A stretch of DNA of 41,992 nt from Paenirhizobium selenitireducens ATCC BAA-1503 (lineage in GTDB: Bacteria; Pseudomonadota; Alphaproteobacteria; Rhizobiales; Rhizobiaceae): the NCBI RefSeq assembly GCF_000518785.1, contig NZ_JAEG01000022.1, forward strand, positions 1-41,992, in the 5' to 3' direction. Both the position numbers and the translations under genes were made by a program. The notes under the pieces were generated by a model that saw nothing but the letters and a program-made list of their open reading frames with translations, was not told the origin of the DNA and ran no database searches. This document shows, in pieces, positions 1 through 8,567 of this stretch. Each line of letters opens with the position of its first letter. Positions within the stretch are counted from its first letter, which is position 1.

Positions 1-263
1 CACTTCTTTCCCAACAGGTCCTTCAAAGCCGCATTGTCGAGCATCGCGTCAGCCAGAAGCCGCTTCAGCTTCGCGTTCTCGTCCTCAAGTGTCTTCAACC
101 TCTTGGCTTCGGATACGTCCATGCCGCCGAATTTGGCCTTCCATTTATAGATGCTGGCATCGCTGACGCCGTGCTTGCGGCAAAGCTCCGAGACCGGCGT
201 GCCTGCCTCGTGCTCCTTCAGTATCCCGATAATCTGTTCGTCTGTGAAACGGTTGCGCTTCAT
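1..263 (-). CDS. IS3-family transposase OrfA (partial, 3' end outside window)
   Basis: OrfA is the helix-turn-helix DNA-binding half of IS3-family transposases. It is normally joined to the DDE integrase OrfB by a programmed -1 frameshift. The frame opens at 263 with MKRNRFTDEQIIGILKEH. It continues through the helix-turn-helix (SELCRKHGVSDASIYKWK) into a leucine-rich coiled coil (KRLKTLEDENAKLKRLLADA) and is still open at position 1. No stop or frameshift is visible in the 87 codons present, so this copy could be functional. OrfB, if present, would lie to the left of the window. Confidence 0.8.
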   Translation of the reverse strand, partial: MKRNRFTDEQIIGILKEHEAGTPVSELCRKHGVSDASIYKWKAKFGGMDVSEAKRLKTLEDENAKLKRLLADAMLDNAALKDLLGKK

Positions 264-327
264 TCTCTGGTCCTCTCAATAGGCCAGAGCTTACTTCAAA
301 ATGGATTAGTTCAGCGGGGCAAGGTCA
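1..327 (-). mobile_element. IS3-family element, right-hand end (runs off the window)
   Basis: This is the orfA end of an IS3-family insertion sequence (IS407/IS51-like by sequence feel) on the minus strand. The orfA reading frame starts at 263. The element seems to end at about 327, where the minus strand reads TGACCTTGCCCCGCTGAAC, a typical IS3-type terminus starting TGACC. Directly beyond that point lies a fragment of a different IS3 orfA, so this copy appears to have inserted into an older element. The other end is outside the window, so the target duplication cannot be checked. Confidence 0.7.
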
Positions 328-519
328 CCTCCAACGCCTTCAGCTTGCGGGCATCCGACACGTCCATGCCGCCATACTTCGCCTTGTATTTGTAGAAGGT
401 TGCATCCGAGATGCCGTGCTTGCGGCAGACATCGACTGTCTTCGCGCCGTTCGCCAAGGCTCACCCTGCTCCTTCAATATCCCGATGATCTGTTCTTCCG
501 TGAACCGTGAACGCTTCAT
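328..519 (-). pseudogene. IS3-family OrfA fragment, frameshifted and truncated
   Basis: The minus strand from 519 reads MKRSRFTEEQIIGILKEQ, the usual OrfA amino terminus. A frameshift near 455-465 then moves the homology (GAKTVDVCRKHGISDATFYK and following) into another frame. The fragment ends after the DARKLKALE segment at 328, where the newer IS has inserted. It has both a frame change and a 3' truncation, so no product is expected. Confidence 0.7.
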
Positions 520-583
520 TCGTCCGTCTCCTTGATGTGACGGACTCTACCAAATTCTGGAGGAAATTCTGGGGCTCAGGTCA
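328..583 (-). mobile_element. Older IS3-family remnant, interrupted by the element at 1-327
   Basis: This fragment keeps the orfA start and the outer end of a second, different IS3-family element. Its terminus is at 565-583, where the minus strand reads TGACCTGAGCCCCAGAATT. The orfA fragment is frameshifted and stops abruptly at 328, where the neighbouring IS begins. It is a dead relic. Confidence 0.65.
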
Positions 584-600
584 GTTTTTTTAAACAGAAA

Positions 601-626
601 CGCCAACCTTTGCGAAAAGGTTGGCG
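601..626 (-). terminator. Rho-independent terminator-like hairpin after the FlhE-like gene
   Basis: A perfect 10-bp inverted repeat (CGCCAACCTT and AAGGTTGGCG, 6-nt loop) lies 23 bases past the stop codon of the 650-1087 gene. On the minus strand it is followed by TTTCTGTTT, a fair T-rich run. Position and structure suit termination of that gene. Confidence 0.65.
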
Positions 627-649
627 CCTTTGATCTGAGATGAAATCTA

Positions 650-1087
650 TCAGTCGTAGTTTACGCTGAGCATCGAATTCTGTCCGCCGGCGTTGGCATT
701 GGTCGATCTGTTGGTCGAGTATACCGCTTTCGATTGCATATAAAATGGATAGCTAGCGTCATTCCCGACAAATAGGGATAGATTTCCTGTCACAGAAGTA
801 GCCCAAGGCGTGCATTTGTCCGTTGTCGGAAGATCTTGGCATACCCGAACCTGCAAAGTGCCGTAGGTCGGGGTCGTATATTTAATATTGAAGCTTCCGC
901 TGACAATGAGGTGACCCGACGTGGGTAACCCCAACGTCCCCCAAGACTTCGTATAAACTGTATTTGTCAACGAGATGTAAGGCGCTGTTACAGGTAGCAC
1001 GTATGCATCCGCGCGGGCTTCAAGCGTGGTCGCCATCAGTGCAGTCACAAAAACTGATGCAAGCGCTAGAGCATTAAATTTCTTCAT
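650..1087 (-). CDS. Small secreted protein, distantly FlhE-like
   Basis: A 145-residue protein with a clear Sec signal peptide: MKKF, a hydrophobic stretch to about residue 20, then a likely cleavage after ARA at 24-26. The mature part is short and rich in beta-strand-forming residues. It contains a QVRVC...KC pair (one disulfide possible) and ends in SVNYD. The RVRLC/C pattern plus a terminal VNY recalls FlhE, a periplasmic protein of enterobacterial flagellar operons, but identity is low and this is recognition by eye. No flagellar genes are near. The ribosome site GGAGAG sits 5 bases before the ATG. It is transcribed away from the export operon at 1244-5975 and could be that system's cargo or accessory, which is inference. 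Otherwise it is a hypothetical secreted protein. Confidence 0.7.
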   Translation of the reverse strand: MKKFNALALASVFVTALMATTLEARADAYVLPVTAPYISLTNTVYTKSWGTLGLPTSGHLIVSGSFNIKYTTPTYGTLQVRVCQDLPTTDKCTPWATSVTGNLSLFVGNDASYPFYMQSKAVYSTNRSTNANAGGQNSMLSVNYD

Positions 1088-1243
1088 GTAAACTCTCCAT
1101 ATTGGACAATAGACAGCGTTCAGTCAAAAGACTCTTGCTGGTCAACAACTGGCAGTTTAGACACGTGCGAATTGAAATGAAAGCGTAAATGCGCGCACGC
1201 TTTGTGCGAACCCGACGATCCCCGTGATAAGAACCTGGACAAG

Positions 1244-1945
1244 ATGCTCAGTGTACGCGATGTTTCGAAGAACTGTGGAAAAGGTCGTAGAACCGTGCCG
1301 GTCCTGCAGAACGTGTCCCTTTCCGTTGATTCTGGCGGTTTCTGCGCACTGACCGGGCCGTCAGGCTCCGGTAAAACGACCCTGATGAACCTGATCGGGC
1401 TGCTCGATCGCCCTACAGATGGAAACATCGAAATCGGGGGAACAGCGGTCGAACATCTGACAGTTGATCAGACTGCGGAGTTGCGTAACCGGGTTATCGG
1501 CTTCGTGTTTCAGTCGTTCCATCTACTGACGCGATATACTGCGCTCGAAAACGTTGCCCTCCCCCTCCTCTATCGTGGGGTCAGCAAAGTCGAACGGAGG
1601 AACATGGCGATCACAGCTTTGCATAAGGTCGGCCTTGCCGATCGGATGACACATCGCCCTGAAGAGCTTTCCGGCGGGCAACGCCAGCGTGTGGCTATTG
1701 CGCGCGCGCTGGTAGGCGATCCCGCGTTGCTGCTGGCAGATGAGCCGACAGGCAATCTCGACAGTCGTACGGCAGACGAAGTTTTCTCTCTGTTCCTAAA
1801 GCTGAATGTCGAGCACGGCCTGACGGTCATCATAGTGACGCATGATCCAACAATTGCTGCGCGCTGCCCACGCCGGGTTGTGATGCGTGACGGCCAGATA
1901 GTTGATGACGATTCTTCTGTGCCGAAACGCGTAGTGTCAGCATGA
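1244..1945 (+). CDS. ABC transporter ATPase, MacB/LolD type
   Basis: A 233-residue ATPase of the MacB/LolD/FtsE branch, which powers mechanotransmission across the cell envelope rather than bulk import. Visible motifs are Walker A GPSGSGKTT, Q-loop FVFQSFHLL, signature LSGGQRQRVAIARAL, Walker B LLLADEPTGNLD and the switch His in VIIVTHD. The frame can be extended upstream to a TTG at 1202, but the ATG at 1244 (MLSVRDVSKN) matches the family's usual start. The stop overlaps the next gene's start in an ATGA, so ATPase and permease are translationally coupled. In E. coli MacB these two are one polypeptide; here they are separate genes. Confidence 0.93.
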   Translation: MLSVRDVSKNCGKGRRTVPVLQNVSLSVDSGGFCALTGPSGSGKTTLMNLIGLLDRPTDGNIEIGGTAVEHLTVDQTAELRNRVIGFVFQSFHLLTRYTALENVALPLLYRGVSKVERRNMAITALHKVGLADRMTHRPEELSGGQRQRVAIARALVGDPALLLADEPTGNLDSRTADEVFSLFLKLNVEHGLTVIIVTHDPTIAARCPRRVVMRDGQIVDDDSSVPKRVVSA

Positions 1946-3144
1946 GACGAAGGACTGGCAGCATCGCGATCGAGATTATCCTCGAAACCATCGGGGATAC
2001 CCGTATCGCAAGCGGTCGTGGGCTGCTGGCGCTAACGGGCATCGCCATTGGAACAGCCGCAGTGATCGCAATGTTGCACGTAGGACACAACGCCAGACGA
2101 GAAGCGTTGCGCCAATTTGAGGCTCTGGGAACTGATCTTGTATTGATGCAGCCACAATCGTCAGGGAACACCGTGGCGGAGGTTGATATTGATGACGTTC
2201 TTGCTCTGCCTATGCAGAAGATTGGTATATCCGATGTGTCGGCGATTACACAGGCTGGTGGAAACATCCGCGCAAGACGTTCCGATGTTCAGGCGAATAT
2301 TATCGCTGCCACTGATGGTATCTATGCGCTCGGCAAGGCAAAGCTCGACCGTGGGCGTTTTACCTCGGATTTTGATAGCTCGGGACCTTTTGCAGTCCTC
2401 GGCGCCGGAGTCGCCGCGAATATCCAGGCAATTGATGGTGCACCGATTCAGATCGGCGAACGGATCAGTTTGGGTGACCAGCTATTCGCGGTCATAGGTA
2501 TCCTTCAGGACACGCCGTCGAACTCCCTCCTCAACATCGAATTCGATCGCTCCGTTGTCATCCCTTTTGCGGCGGCTCGCCGCTTGACGTGGCCCGTGAC
2601 GATCTCCCAGGTCTCCGGTCGCCTCTCACCTGGCGCAAACGATGAGCAGACAGCTAAGGCCGTCGCCGGGTATTTCCAACCCCGCATCGCGAACGGTTTT
2701 ATGCAGGTCGCTACAGCAAGGCAAGTTATCGCCAATATTGAGCAACAGATGCAGATATATGCAACGTTGATCCTCGGCATTGGCGCCGTATCGTTAGTGG
2801 TTGGCGGTGTCGGTATCATGAATGTAATGCTGATGAGCGTCATGGAGCGACGACAGGAGATTGGGCTGCTGCTCGCACTCGGAGCAAGGCGCCGGGATAT
2901 TCGGCTCATGTTCCTGTCCGAGACCCTCACCCTGTCGGTCGTCGGCAGCATGATTGGCACCGCGATCGGTTATCTGGCCGGCAGGGCTTTGGCCAGCGGT
3001 TCGGATTGGCAGTTCGAGGCGGCGCCGCTGGCACTCCCTCTAGGCGCGGGCATGGCTCTGATCGTAGGCCTATTCTTCGGAATCTATCCGGCGGCACGCG
3101 CGGCAAGTTTGGATCCTGTCGCAGCCTTGAGGAGCGAGGGATGA
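1942..3144 (+). CDS. ABC transporter permease, MacB/FtsX family
   Basis: A 400-residue permease with MacB topology: one amino-terminal membrane helix (about residues 25-45, GLLALTGIAIGTAAVIAM), a large periplasmic MacB-type domain (about 50-265), then three carboxy-terminal helices. The FtsX core is clear in VGGVGIMNVMLMSVMERRQE, followed by IGLLLALGARRRDI and a terminal PAARAASLDPVAALRSE. The family takes substrates from the periplasm and pushes them through a TolC-type duct rather than pumping from the cytoplasm. It overlaps the ATPase gene before it and the outer-membrane gene after it, each by an ATGA. With both neighbours it forms a complete MacAB-TolC-like machine. Confidence 0.92.
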   Translation: MRRRTGSIAIEIILETIGDTRIASGRGLLALTGIAIGTAAVIAMLHVGHNARREALRQFEALGTDLVLMQPQSSGNTVAEVDIDDVLALPMQKIGISDVSAITQAGGNIRARRSDVQANIIAATDGIYALGKAKLDRGRFTSDFDSSGPFAVLGAGVAANIQAIDGAPIQIGERISLGDQLFAVIGILQDTPSNSLLNIEFDRSVVIPFAAARRLTWPVTISQVSGRLSPGANDEQTAKAVAGYFQPRIANGFMQVATARQVIANIEQQMQIYATLILGIGAVSLVVGGVGIMNVMLMSVMERRQEIGLLLALGARRRDIRLMFLSETLTLSVVGSMIGTAIGYLAGRALASGSDWQFEAAPLALPLGAGMALIVGLFFGIYPAARAASLDPVAALRSEG

Positions 3145-4622
3145 AGCTGTTCCCCTTTGTTCTGGCTGGCCTTCTGGCGATTTCAACACAGGCTTTTGCG
3201 GAAACAAAGATACCGATTCCAACCCCTCGCCCGGAATATGTGATGGAAACATCAGAGCGGCCGGCCACGAAGCGCACATTCTTAAGCGGCACAAGGCTGA
3301 CACTTGCCGATTGCGTATTCATGGGACTGCGGGACAATCGTAGTATCAAGAGCGCATATATCGACCGCGTTACCCAGAAGTTCGATCTGCGAGTGGCAGA
3401 GGACCGCTTCACCCCGCATTTTTTCGCCTCCGGAGAGGTTGCGCGCCAGCGGATAGGTGGTGGCGCCAGCACAACGATCGACGTTTCTCCCGGCGTCTCG
3501 ATGCTGACGAAGTCCGGGGCAACGTTCGATTTCGCATGGAGCAACTCTGCTTCACTTGGGGATGACAACCGCACGGTGACTTCGGCAGTTGAAGTCACCG
3601 TGGAGCAACCTCTATTGCGCGGTGCTGGAGTTGAGGTGAACATGGTTCCGGTCCAGCAAGCGCGGCTGGGCGAGAAGATCAACCGCTTGCGGCTCAGGGC
3701 AACTATCTCAGAAACCATCGGCAGCATCATCTTCGCCCATCGCGACTTGTTTCTCGCCCAAGAGGAATTGAAGCTGGCCGAAGACGCGGTGAGTCGGGGA
3801 GAGGAGTTGCTGAGGATCAATCGCGCGCTCATCTCATCAGGCCGGATGGCCACGATGGACGCGGTACAAACAGAGGCCGATCTTGAGAGCCAAAGACTCC
3901 GGGTTCTTCAGGCAAACCAGCAGATTGGAACAACGCGGCTTGCGCTTCTTAATCTGCTCGGTCTCGATCTCGGCACGGAGATCGTTGCGATTGAATCACT
4001 TTCTCTCAAGAAGATCGACACCAACATTGACCGGCTGATTTCCGTCGCTCTCACCCAGAGGCAGGATTTTCAGGGGCAGCTCTATACCATCGAACAGAAC
4101 AGCCTCGGAATCGTCGTGGCTGAGAACGAACAGCTTTGGGACATCTCCCTGTTTGCACGAGGCAGATTCGGCGGCGAGTTCGTGACCGGAGCTCAGAACC
4201 AGAATGTGGCTGATGTAATGGGCGGCGTGCGCTTTTCCTTTCCACTCAATGATCTTTCCCGACAACAGCAGTTGGTCCAGGCCGACACCACACTTCGCGG
4301 CTCCGAAATACAGTTGGCGGAAATTCGCGCCGGTATTGAAACGCAAATACGGGGGAGTGCGTCTGAAATCACATTGTTATGGAAGCAGCTCGCCGTCGCG
4401 GAACGGTCACACGACCTCGCCACCCGTGCCATCGATATTGAAAAGGTGAAGCTGAACGCCGGACGCTCCACCACATTCCAGGTACGCTCCCTCGAAGACA
4501 GTCTACGTGCGGCCGAGAACCAGCTTCTCGCGGCCCGCTTAGGCTATTTGAATGCGTTGACCCGGCTTGACCTTCAATTGGGCACTACGCTGGACACATG
4601 GCGCATAGCCTTGAAGGATTGA
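3141..4622 (+). CDS. TolC-like outer membrane efflux protein
   Basis: A 493-residue outer membrane factor. The ATG at 3141 overlaps the permease stop and opens a signal peptide (MKLFPFVLAGLLAISTQAFA), so the longer upstream frame from 3006 is not used. The mature protein begins with a Pro/Thr-rich stretch (IPIPTPRPE). Two OEP repeats follow, seen as long amphipathic helices ending in ENQLLAARLGYLNALTRLDL, the usual end of the TolC helical barrel. Members form the trimeric channel through which the permease expels substrate. Its place inside the operon argues that it is dedicated to this system rather than a general TolC. Confidence 0.9.
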   Translation: MKLFPFVLAGLLAISTQAFAETKIPIPTPRPEYVMETSERPATKRTFLSGTRLTLADCVFMGLRDNRSIKSAYIDRVTQKFDLRVAEDRFTPHFFASGEVARQRIGGGASTTIDVSPGVSMLTKSGATFDFAWSNSASLGDDNRTVTSAVEVTVEQPLLRGAGVEVNMVPVQQARLGEKINRLRLRATISETIGSIIFAHRDLFLAQEELKLAEDAVSRGEELLRINRALISSGRMATMDAVQTEADLESQRLRVLQANQQIGTTRLALLNLLGLDLGTEIVAIESLSLKKIDTNIDRLISVALTQRQDFQGQLYTIEQNSLGIVVAENEQLWDISLFARGRFGGEFVTGAQNQNVADVMGGVRFSFPLNDLSRQQQLVQADTTLRGSEIQLAEIRAGIETQIRGSASEITLLWKQLAVAERSHDLATRAIDIEKVKLNAGRSTTFQVRSLEDSLRAAENQLLAARLGYLNALTRLDLQLGTTLDTWRIALKD

Positions 4623-4625
4623 CGG

Positions 4626-5975
4626 ATGACGAAGACAACGAGTGATCGACAACGAGGCGCAACGGAATCTCCTACTTGTGAAGACGCGCCGCGGTCTGAG
4701 CAGTCCAGTCAGCCTCGGCGGGCAAGACTCTGGTCAGCGCTGGCGGCCGGAACAGCGATCGTTATCCTGACTACTGGTGTGTGGTTGTGGCAACTTCGCG
4801 ACAATATTCCCGCGCGCTCCACCAATGCAGTCAGAACGGAACAATCAATCGTGATGGGACCACAGGCTGTTTCGCAACAGCTCGATATCCTCGGGACAAT
4901 TGGAGCCGGCAAATCTATAGCAATCGTCGCTCCATTCGACGGTGTCATTCGGGAGAAGCGCGTGCAGCTCGGAGACCACGTCAGTGTTGGCGATGTCCTA
5001 GTGGTGATGGATACCAGCGATATCGCCAGCCGTTATCGCGATGCACGGTCTGCCTATATCAAGTCAGCGATGGCAGCTGATGTCTTGGATCGATGGGAAA
5101 ACAGTCCGGATGTGTTGCGGGCTAAACGTTCTCTTGAAGAGGCAGAGATGCAACTCGACTCGCTGGAAAGACAGGTAACGGAGCTGAGAGCTTTATTGGA
5201 TCAGGGAATCGTGTCGCGAAATGAATATGATGGTTTGATTCAGCAACGGGACGCACAACGTAACACTGTCGCCGGCGCAAGGGATGATCTCACAGCCACG
5301 GTCGTACGCGGCAATGACGAAAATCGCCAGCTCGTTATGCTGGAGTTGGAGAACGCACAAAGCAGGCTCAACGATCTGAAGCAACAGATGGCTGGAGCTA
5401 AGGTCGCGACGGCAGTTGCAGGGATCCTGACGCGACCACCTGAAAATGGAAACAATGGGCAGACGTCCATTGAGCCAGGCGCCAGCATCACGCGCGGCAC
5501 AGCTCTATTTTCCGTTGCCGACACGAGCACGTTTGTCGTTGAAGGCACTGTGGATGAAGTGGACGTCAATCTAGTGAAGGTCGGTCAACCCGCAACGATT
5601 AGCAGCGATGCCTTTCCTGGCGAGACCTTGGGCGGAAATATCGTCAGCGTCAGCGCTGAAGCAGACCTATCAAAAACCGGGACACGAGCAGCCTCGTTTG
5701 CAGTGCGTGCCTCATTTGCGATTGACGATGAAGCACTACGCCAAGCCGTCCGGATTGGCATGTCGGCTCGAATGATGATCGAAACCTACACGAACCGTGC
5801 AGCAATGATCTTGCCGCCAGCTGCTATAATTAAAGATGGAGCAGGAGCGCTAGTTCAGGTTCAGCGAAACGGCAAATCTATGAACGTCCCCGTGTTACTC
5901 GGAGAAACTTTTCCTGCGGGAATAGAAATCACTAGAGGTATATTGGCCGGAGACGTGGTGTTTCTACCCCAGTGA
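4626..5975 (+). CDS. Periplasmic adaptor (HlyD/MacA-type membrane fusion protein)
   Basis: A 449-residue adaptor with a charged cytoplasmic tail of about 35 residues, one membrane helix (about 36-56) and a periplasmic region. Visible parts are the first biotinyl-lipoyl half (IVAPFDGVIREKRVQLGDHV), a long alpha hairpin (about 140-260), the second lipoyl half and beta-barrel (VADTSTFVVEGTVDEVDV), and a membrane-proximal domain ending in GILAGDVVFLPQ. Adaptors of this type bridge a MacB permease to a TolC channel. The gene starts 3 bases after the channel gene and is the last of the operon. The amino-terminal tail is longer than in E. coli MacA. Confidence 0.9.
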   Translation: MTKTTSDRQRGATESPTCEDAPRSEQSSQPRRARLWSALAAGTAIVILTTGVWLWQLRDNIPARSTNAVRTEQSIVMGPQAVSQQLDILGTIGAGKSIAIVAPFDGVIREKRVQLGDHVSVGDVLVVMDTSDIASRYRDARSAYIKSAMAADVLDRWENSPDVLRAKRSLEEAEMQLDSLERQVTELRALLDQGIVSRNEYDGLIQQRDAQRNTVAGARDDLTATVVRGNDENRQLVMLELENAQSRLNDLKQQMAGAKVATAVAGILTRPPENGNNGQTSIEPGASITRGTALFSVADTSTFVVEGTVDEVDVNLVKVGQPATISSDAFPGETLGGNIVSVSAEADLSKTGTRAASFAVRASFAIDDEALRQAVRIGMSARMMIETYTNRAAMILPPAAIIKDGAGALVQVQRNGKSMNVPVLLGETFPAGIEITRGILAGDVVFLPQ

Positions 5976-6080
5976 GCCCGTGGGTACATCCCCAATTCGA
6001 GTCCCTTGCTCGGCGTTAGCTTCATCTTGACCTGCCACTGAACTTTCATCCGGCAGCGATTAGAGCTTCGGCGGTTTTGA
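5976..6080. other. Short gap between export operon and dead IS element
   Basis: No gene is supported here. A short minus-strand frame reads IS-flank-like sequence but is not convincing. No clear terminator hairpin with a T run was found after the adaptor gene. Confidence 0.4.
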
Positions 6081-6132
6081 GGTGCTCCCCCATTTTGGAC
6101 CGCCGGGCTGGGTGATTTCCCGGGCTATTTGC

Positions 6133-6988
6133 TCATGGCGGACCGGATGCGCCTGAGCCAATCATCAGCGAAATCGGCGGTTTGTTGCCGATGGCGCTAT
6201 GAGGTCGAACCTCGTTGTCGTCTCTACGCCAATCCTCCATTTTCTGACGCGCGTCGTCAAGTGTCAGGAACCAGTGCTGGTTCAGGCACTCGGCGCGAAA
6301 CTTGCCGTTGAATGATTCGATGTAGGCGTTGTCTGTCGGTTTGCCCGGCCATGAGAAGTCGAGAACGACATCCTTCTGGTCGGCCCAAGGTCGAGGTCGC
6401 GAGAGATGAATTCGCTGCCATTGTCGATCCTGATGACCTTTGGATAGCCGACCTGGCGGCAGACGCGTTCCAGCGTCTGGACGACATCCTCACCGCGATA
6501 GGAGAACCGTAGATCGGTGGCCGGTGCAAAGCGCGAGTGGGTGTCGACGATCGTCAGGATGCGCAGTTTCCGGCCCGTTGCGAGCTGGTCGTGAACGAAG
6601 TCCATGGCCCAGACCTAGTTGCTTCTGGTCGCTTCGGTTCGCTCCTGCCTGAGTTTGGCCTTGACCCGGCGCGTTGGTGTCTTGTTGCGCAGATGAAGAC
6701 CCAACTCATTGTAAAGTCTTCTTGTTCGCGTCATGTTGATCGACCATCCCTCACGCTGCAGAAGCACGTGGACACGCCGATATCCATAGCGGACACGTGT
6801 CTCGCAGATCTCCTTGATGCGGTTCTTGAGCGGTGCCTGCTCTCCGCGCTTGCCCTTGTAGGTGTAGTGGGAACGATCGATCCGCAGGGCCGAACATGCC
6901 TTGCGAACCGATACCTTCCAGGTCTCTCCCACCTCATCGACAAGGCGGCGTCGGCGAGCAGGCTTCAGAGCTTTCTTGATAGCACATC
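6133..6988 (-). pseudogene. IS3-family transposase OrfB (DDE integrase), stop plus frameshift
   Basis: The protein can be followed from the amino-terminal region (KVSVRKACSALRIDRSHYTY) through the rve integrase core (AMDFVHDQLATGRKLRILTI, then VIRIDNGSEF) to the carboxy end (AYIESFNGKFRAECLNQHWF, PHSAIGNKPPISLM). Two lesions disable it: an in-frame TAG at about 6615 just before VWAMDF, and a one-base loss near 6387 after SRDLDLG. The DDE residues survive in different frames: D in AMDF, D in IDNGSEF and E in YIESF. Confidence 0.85.
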
Positions 6989-7231
6989 CTGAAGCATGGC
7001 CTTGTCCAGGCTGAGGTCGGCGACGAGCCGCTTGAGCTTGGCGTTTTCCTCCTCAAGTTGGCGCAGTCTCTTGACCTCGGAAGGCATCAGGCCAGCGTAA
7101 CGCTTGCGCCAATTGTAGAGCGTCGCCTCCGAACTTCATGCCTTTCGGCATACCTCGCCAACAGCTGTTCCGTCCTCGGCCTGCTTCAAGACGAAGGCAA
7201 TCTGCGCCTCCGAAAACTTCGATGCTTTCAT
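6965..7231 (-). pseudogene. IS3-family transposase OrfA with an in-frame stop
   Basis: An 89-codon frame begins MKASKFSEAQIAFVLKQAED and ends with LDKAMLQDVLSRKL, a normal OrfA size. The helix-turn-helix is interrupted by a TGA after EVCRKA, where relatives read AGISEAT. The leucine-rich segment (LRQLEEENAKLKRLVADLSL) is otherwise intact. The stop alone should block transposase production. Confidence 0.85.
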
Positions 7232-7336
7232 GGAACTCTCCTTCTCCCGGTCACGGGATCATAATTGGAAAATTCCAGCTTCAAACGGTCCGATTTATCG
7301 GGGGCACGTCATTTTAAATGTCGCTCAGGCGCGTCC

Positions 7337-8536
7337 CTATTGCCCTTTTGGCCGGAATGCCAAGATCCTCGCTGAGGAGAAAGCTTCACTAACCTCAGTG
7401 CTTTCACGCAGCTTGAGTCCTATGACTTCAGCATTTTTTGAAAACCAACCTGGGGGCAATGCCGTGAGGTTTTCAATGTCGCCAGCTTTCATGGTGAACT
7501 CTACACTCAACAAGTCGGATTTGCTGCGAACGGCCGAATCCACGATCAGCTGCAGGGCGTTGGCGAGAACTGTCGGCTCCGAGATGGGCCAGTTCTTATC
7601 CAAGGGCTCTTCCCGGCTCCATCCCTTGGCCGAATACAGCTTATAAAGCGATGTCGCATGGTCTGTGGGGATGATATCCAAATCTTGTAGGCGCCGGATC
7701 TGCGCCTTTACCGAAACCCGCCAGCGCTCCTTCAGGGACAACAGAGACGCAAGCGACGCGCTCTTGACCTCATAGGAGTATGTCGTTGCCGGCATCAGGA
7801 ACGCGCTGGCAAACCGAAACGCCTGGCGCTCGATCTCCTTGAGATCCTTCTTCAGCTCTTCTTCGGTAACATGGCGATGCAGGATCGCATGACCGAGTTC
7901 GTGCGCGGCATCCATCTGCCGACGCGGGAACGACATCTTGTCCGTGGACAGCAAAATATGCGGCCGATTGCCTCCTTGAGCCCAGCTGCAGAGGCCATCC
8001 AGCTTTGAAGTCCCCATCTCAATGGAACCGACAATGCATCCGACGCGCTCGAGCAGCGGCATCATATCAATGCAGGGTCCATCACCAACGCTCCAATGGG
8101 TGCGCAGGCCAGAGGCGATCTGCTCGATGTCCTCGTCGCGAAGCTGCTTATAGGACGCACCCTGCAATACGTCCGGAATATCGACCTCCGGGAAATCCAC
8201 ATAATGCTCCACGATACTGCTGATTTCCTGCAGCCAGTGCATCTGGGATTCTTGGTAGTTCAGATCTTTCACCAAGGTCGATGCCAAGGTGCGGTAAAAG
8301 AGAGGCCGGTCGCTGTTGGCGACCGGTCTAAGAAAAAACTCTCTGCGAACGTGAAGGTGAGCTGCCAACTCGGCTAAGGCATCGGCATCAGGGGCGCTGG
8401 TCCCGTCCTCCCAGCGGGTGACGGTGCTGGGGTTGACGCTGATCAGGGTGGCCAATGCCTTCTTGCTTAGAATTCTTCGTGCTGCTCTTGCCTCAATCAA
8501 TCTTTCAGGGACGAACCCCGGGGTTCCTACTCGCAT
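7337..8536 (-). CDS. XRE-family regulator fused to ImmA/IrrE metallopeptidase
   Basis: A 399-residue protein with two parts. Residues about 10-65 form an XRE helix-turn-helix (LSKKALATLISVNPSTVTRW). From about 150 to 260 there is an ImmA/IrrE (DUF955) zinc peptidase domain with HELGH at 212-216 and the downstream glutamate region EIERQAFRFASAFLMPA. Related proteins control prophages, integrative elements, toxin-antitoxin and defence loci by binding DNA and cleaving a partner repressor. The gene lies 31 bases after the 8568-9308 gene on the same strand, so they are probably one operon. The perfect palindrome at 9324-9340, just ahead of that operon, is a good candidate operator. The carboxy-terminal 120 residues are not recognised. 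Confidence 0.88.
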   Translation of the reverse strand: MRVGTPGFVPERLIEARAARRILSKKALATLISVNPSTVTRWEDGTSAPDADALAELAAHLHVRREFFLRPVANSDRPLFYRTLASTLVKDLNYQESQMHWLQEISSIVEHYVDFPEVDIPDVLQGASYKQLRDEDIEQIASGLRTHWSVGDGPCIDMMPLLERVGCIVGSIEMGTSKLDGLCSWAQGGNRPHILLSTDKMSFPRRQMDAAHELGHAILHRHVTEEELKKDLKEIERQAFRFASAFLMPATTYSYEVKSASLASLLSLKERWRVSVKAQIRRLQDLDIIPTDHATSLYKLYSAKGWSREEPLDKNWPISEPTVLANALQLIVDSAVRSKSDLLSVEFTMKAGDIENLTALPPGWFSKNAEVIGLKLRESTEVSEAFSSARILAFRPKGQ

Positions 8537-8567
8537 GCATTTCCTTCCCCGGCTTTATCAGCACGGG

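Larger units (their letters stand above)
6081..7307 (-). mobile_element. Degenerate IS3-family element with terminal inverted repeats
   Basis: Imperfect inverted repeats bound this roughly 1.2-kb element: GGTGCTCCCCCATTTTGGAC at the left (6081-6100) and, at the right (7286-7306), the reverse match reading GTGCCCCCGATAAATCGGAC on the minus strand. It holds orfA and orfB on the minus strand, in the order and overlap usual for IS3 elements. Both genes are broken, so it cannot move by itself. No obvious target duplication is seen beside the two ends. Confidence 0.8.
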
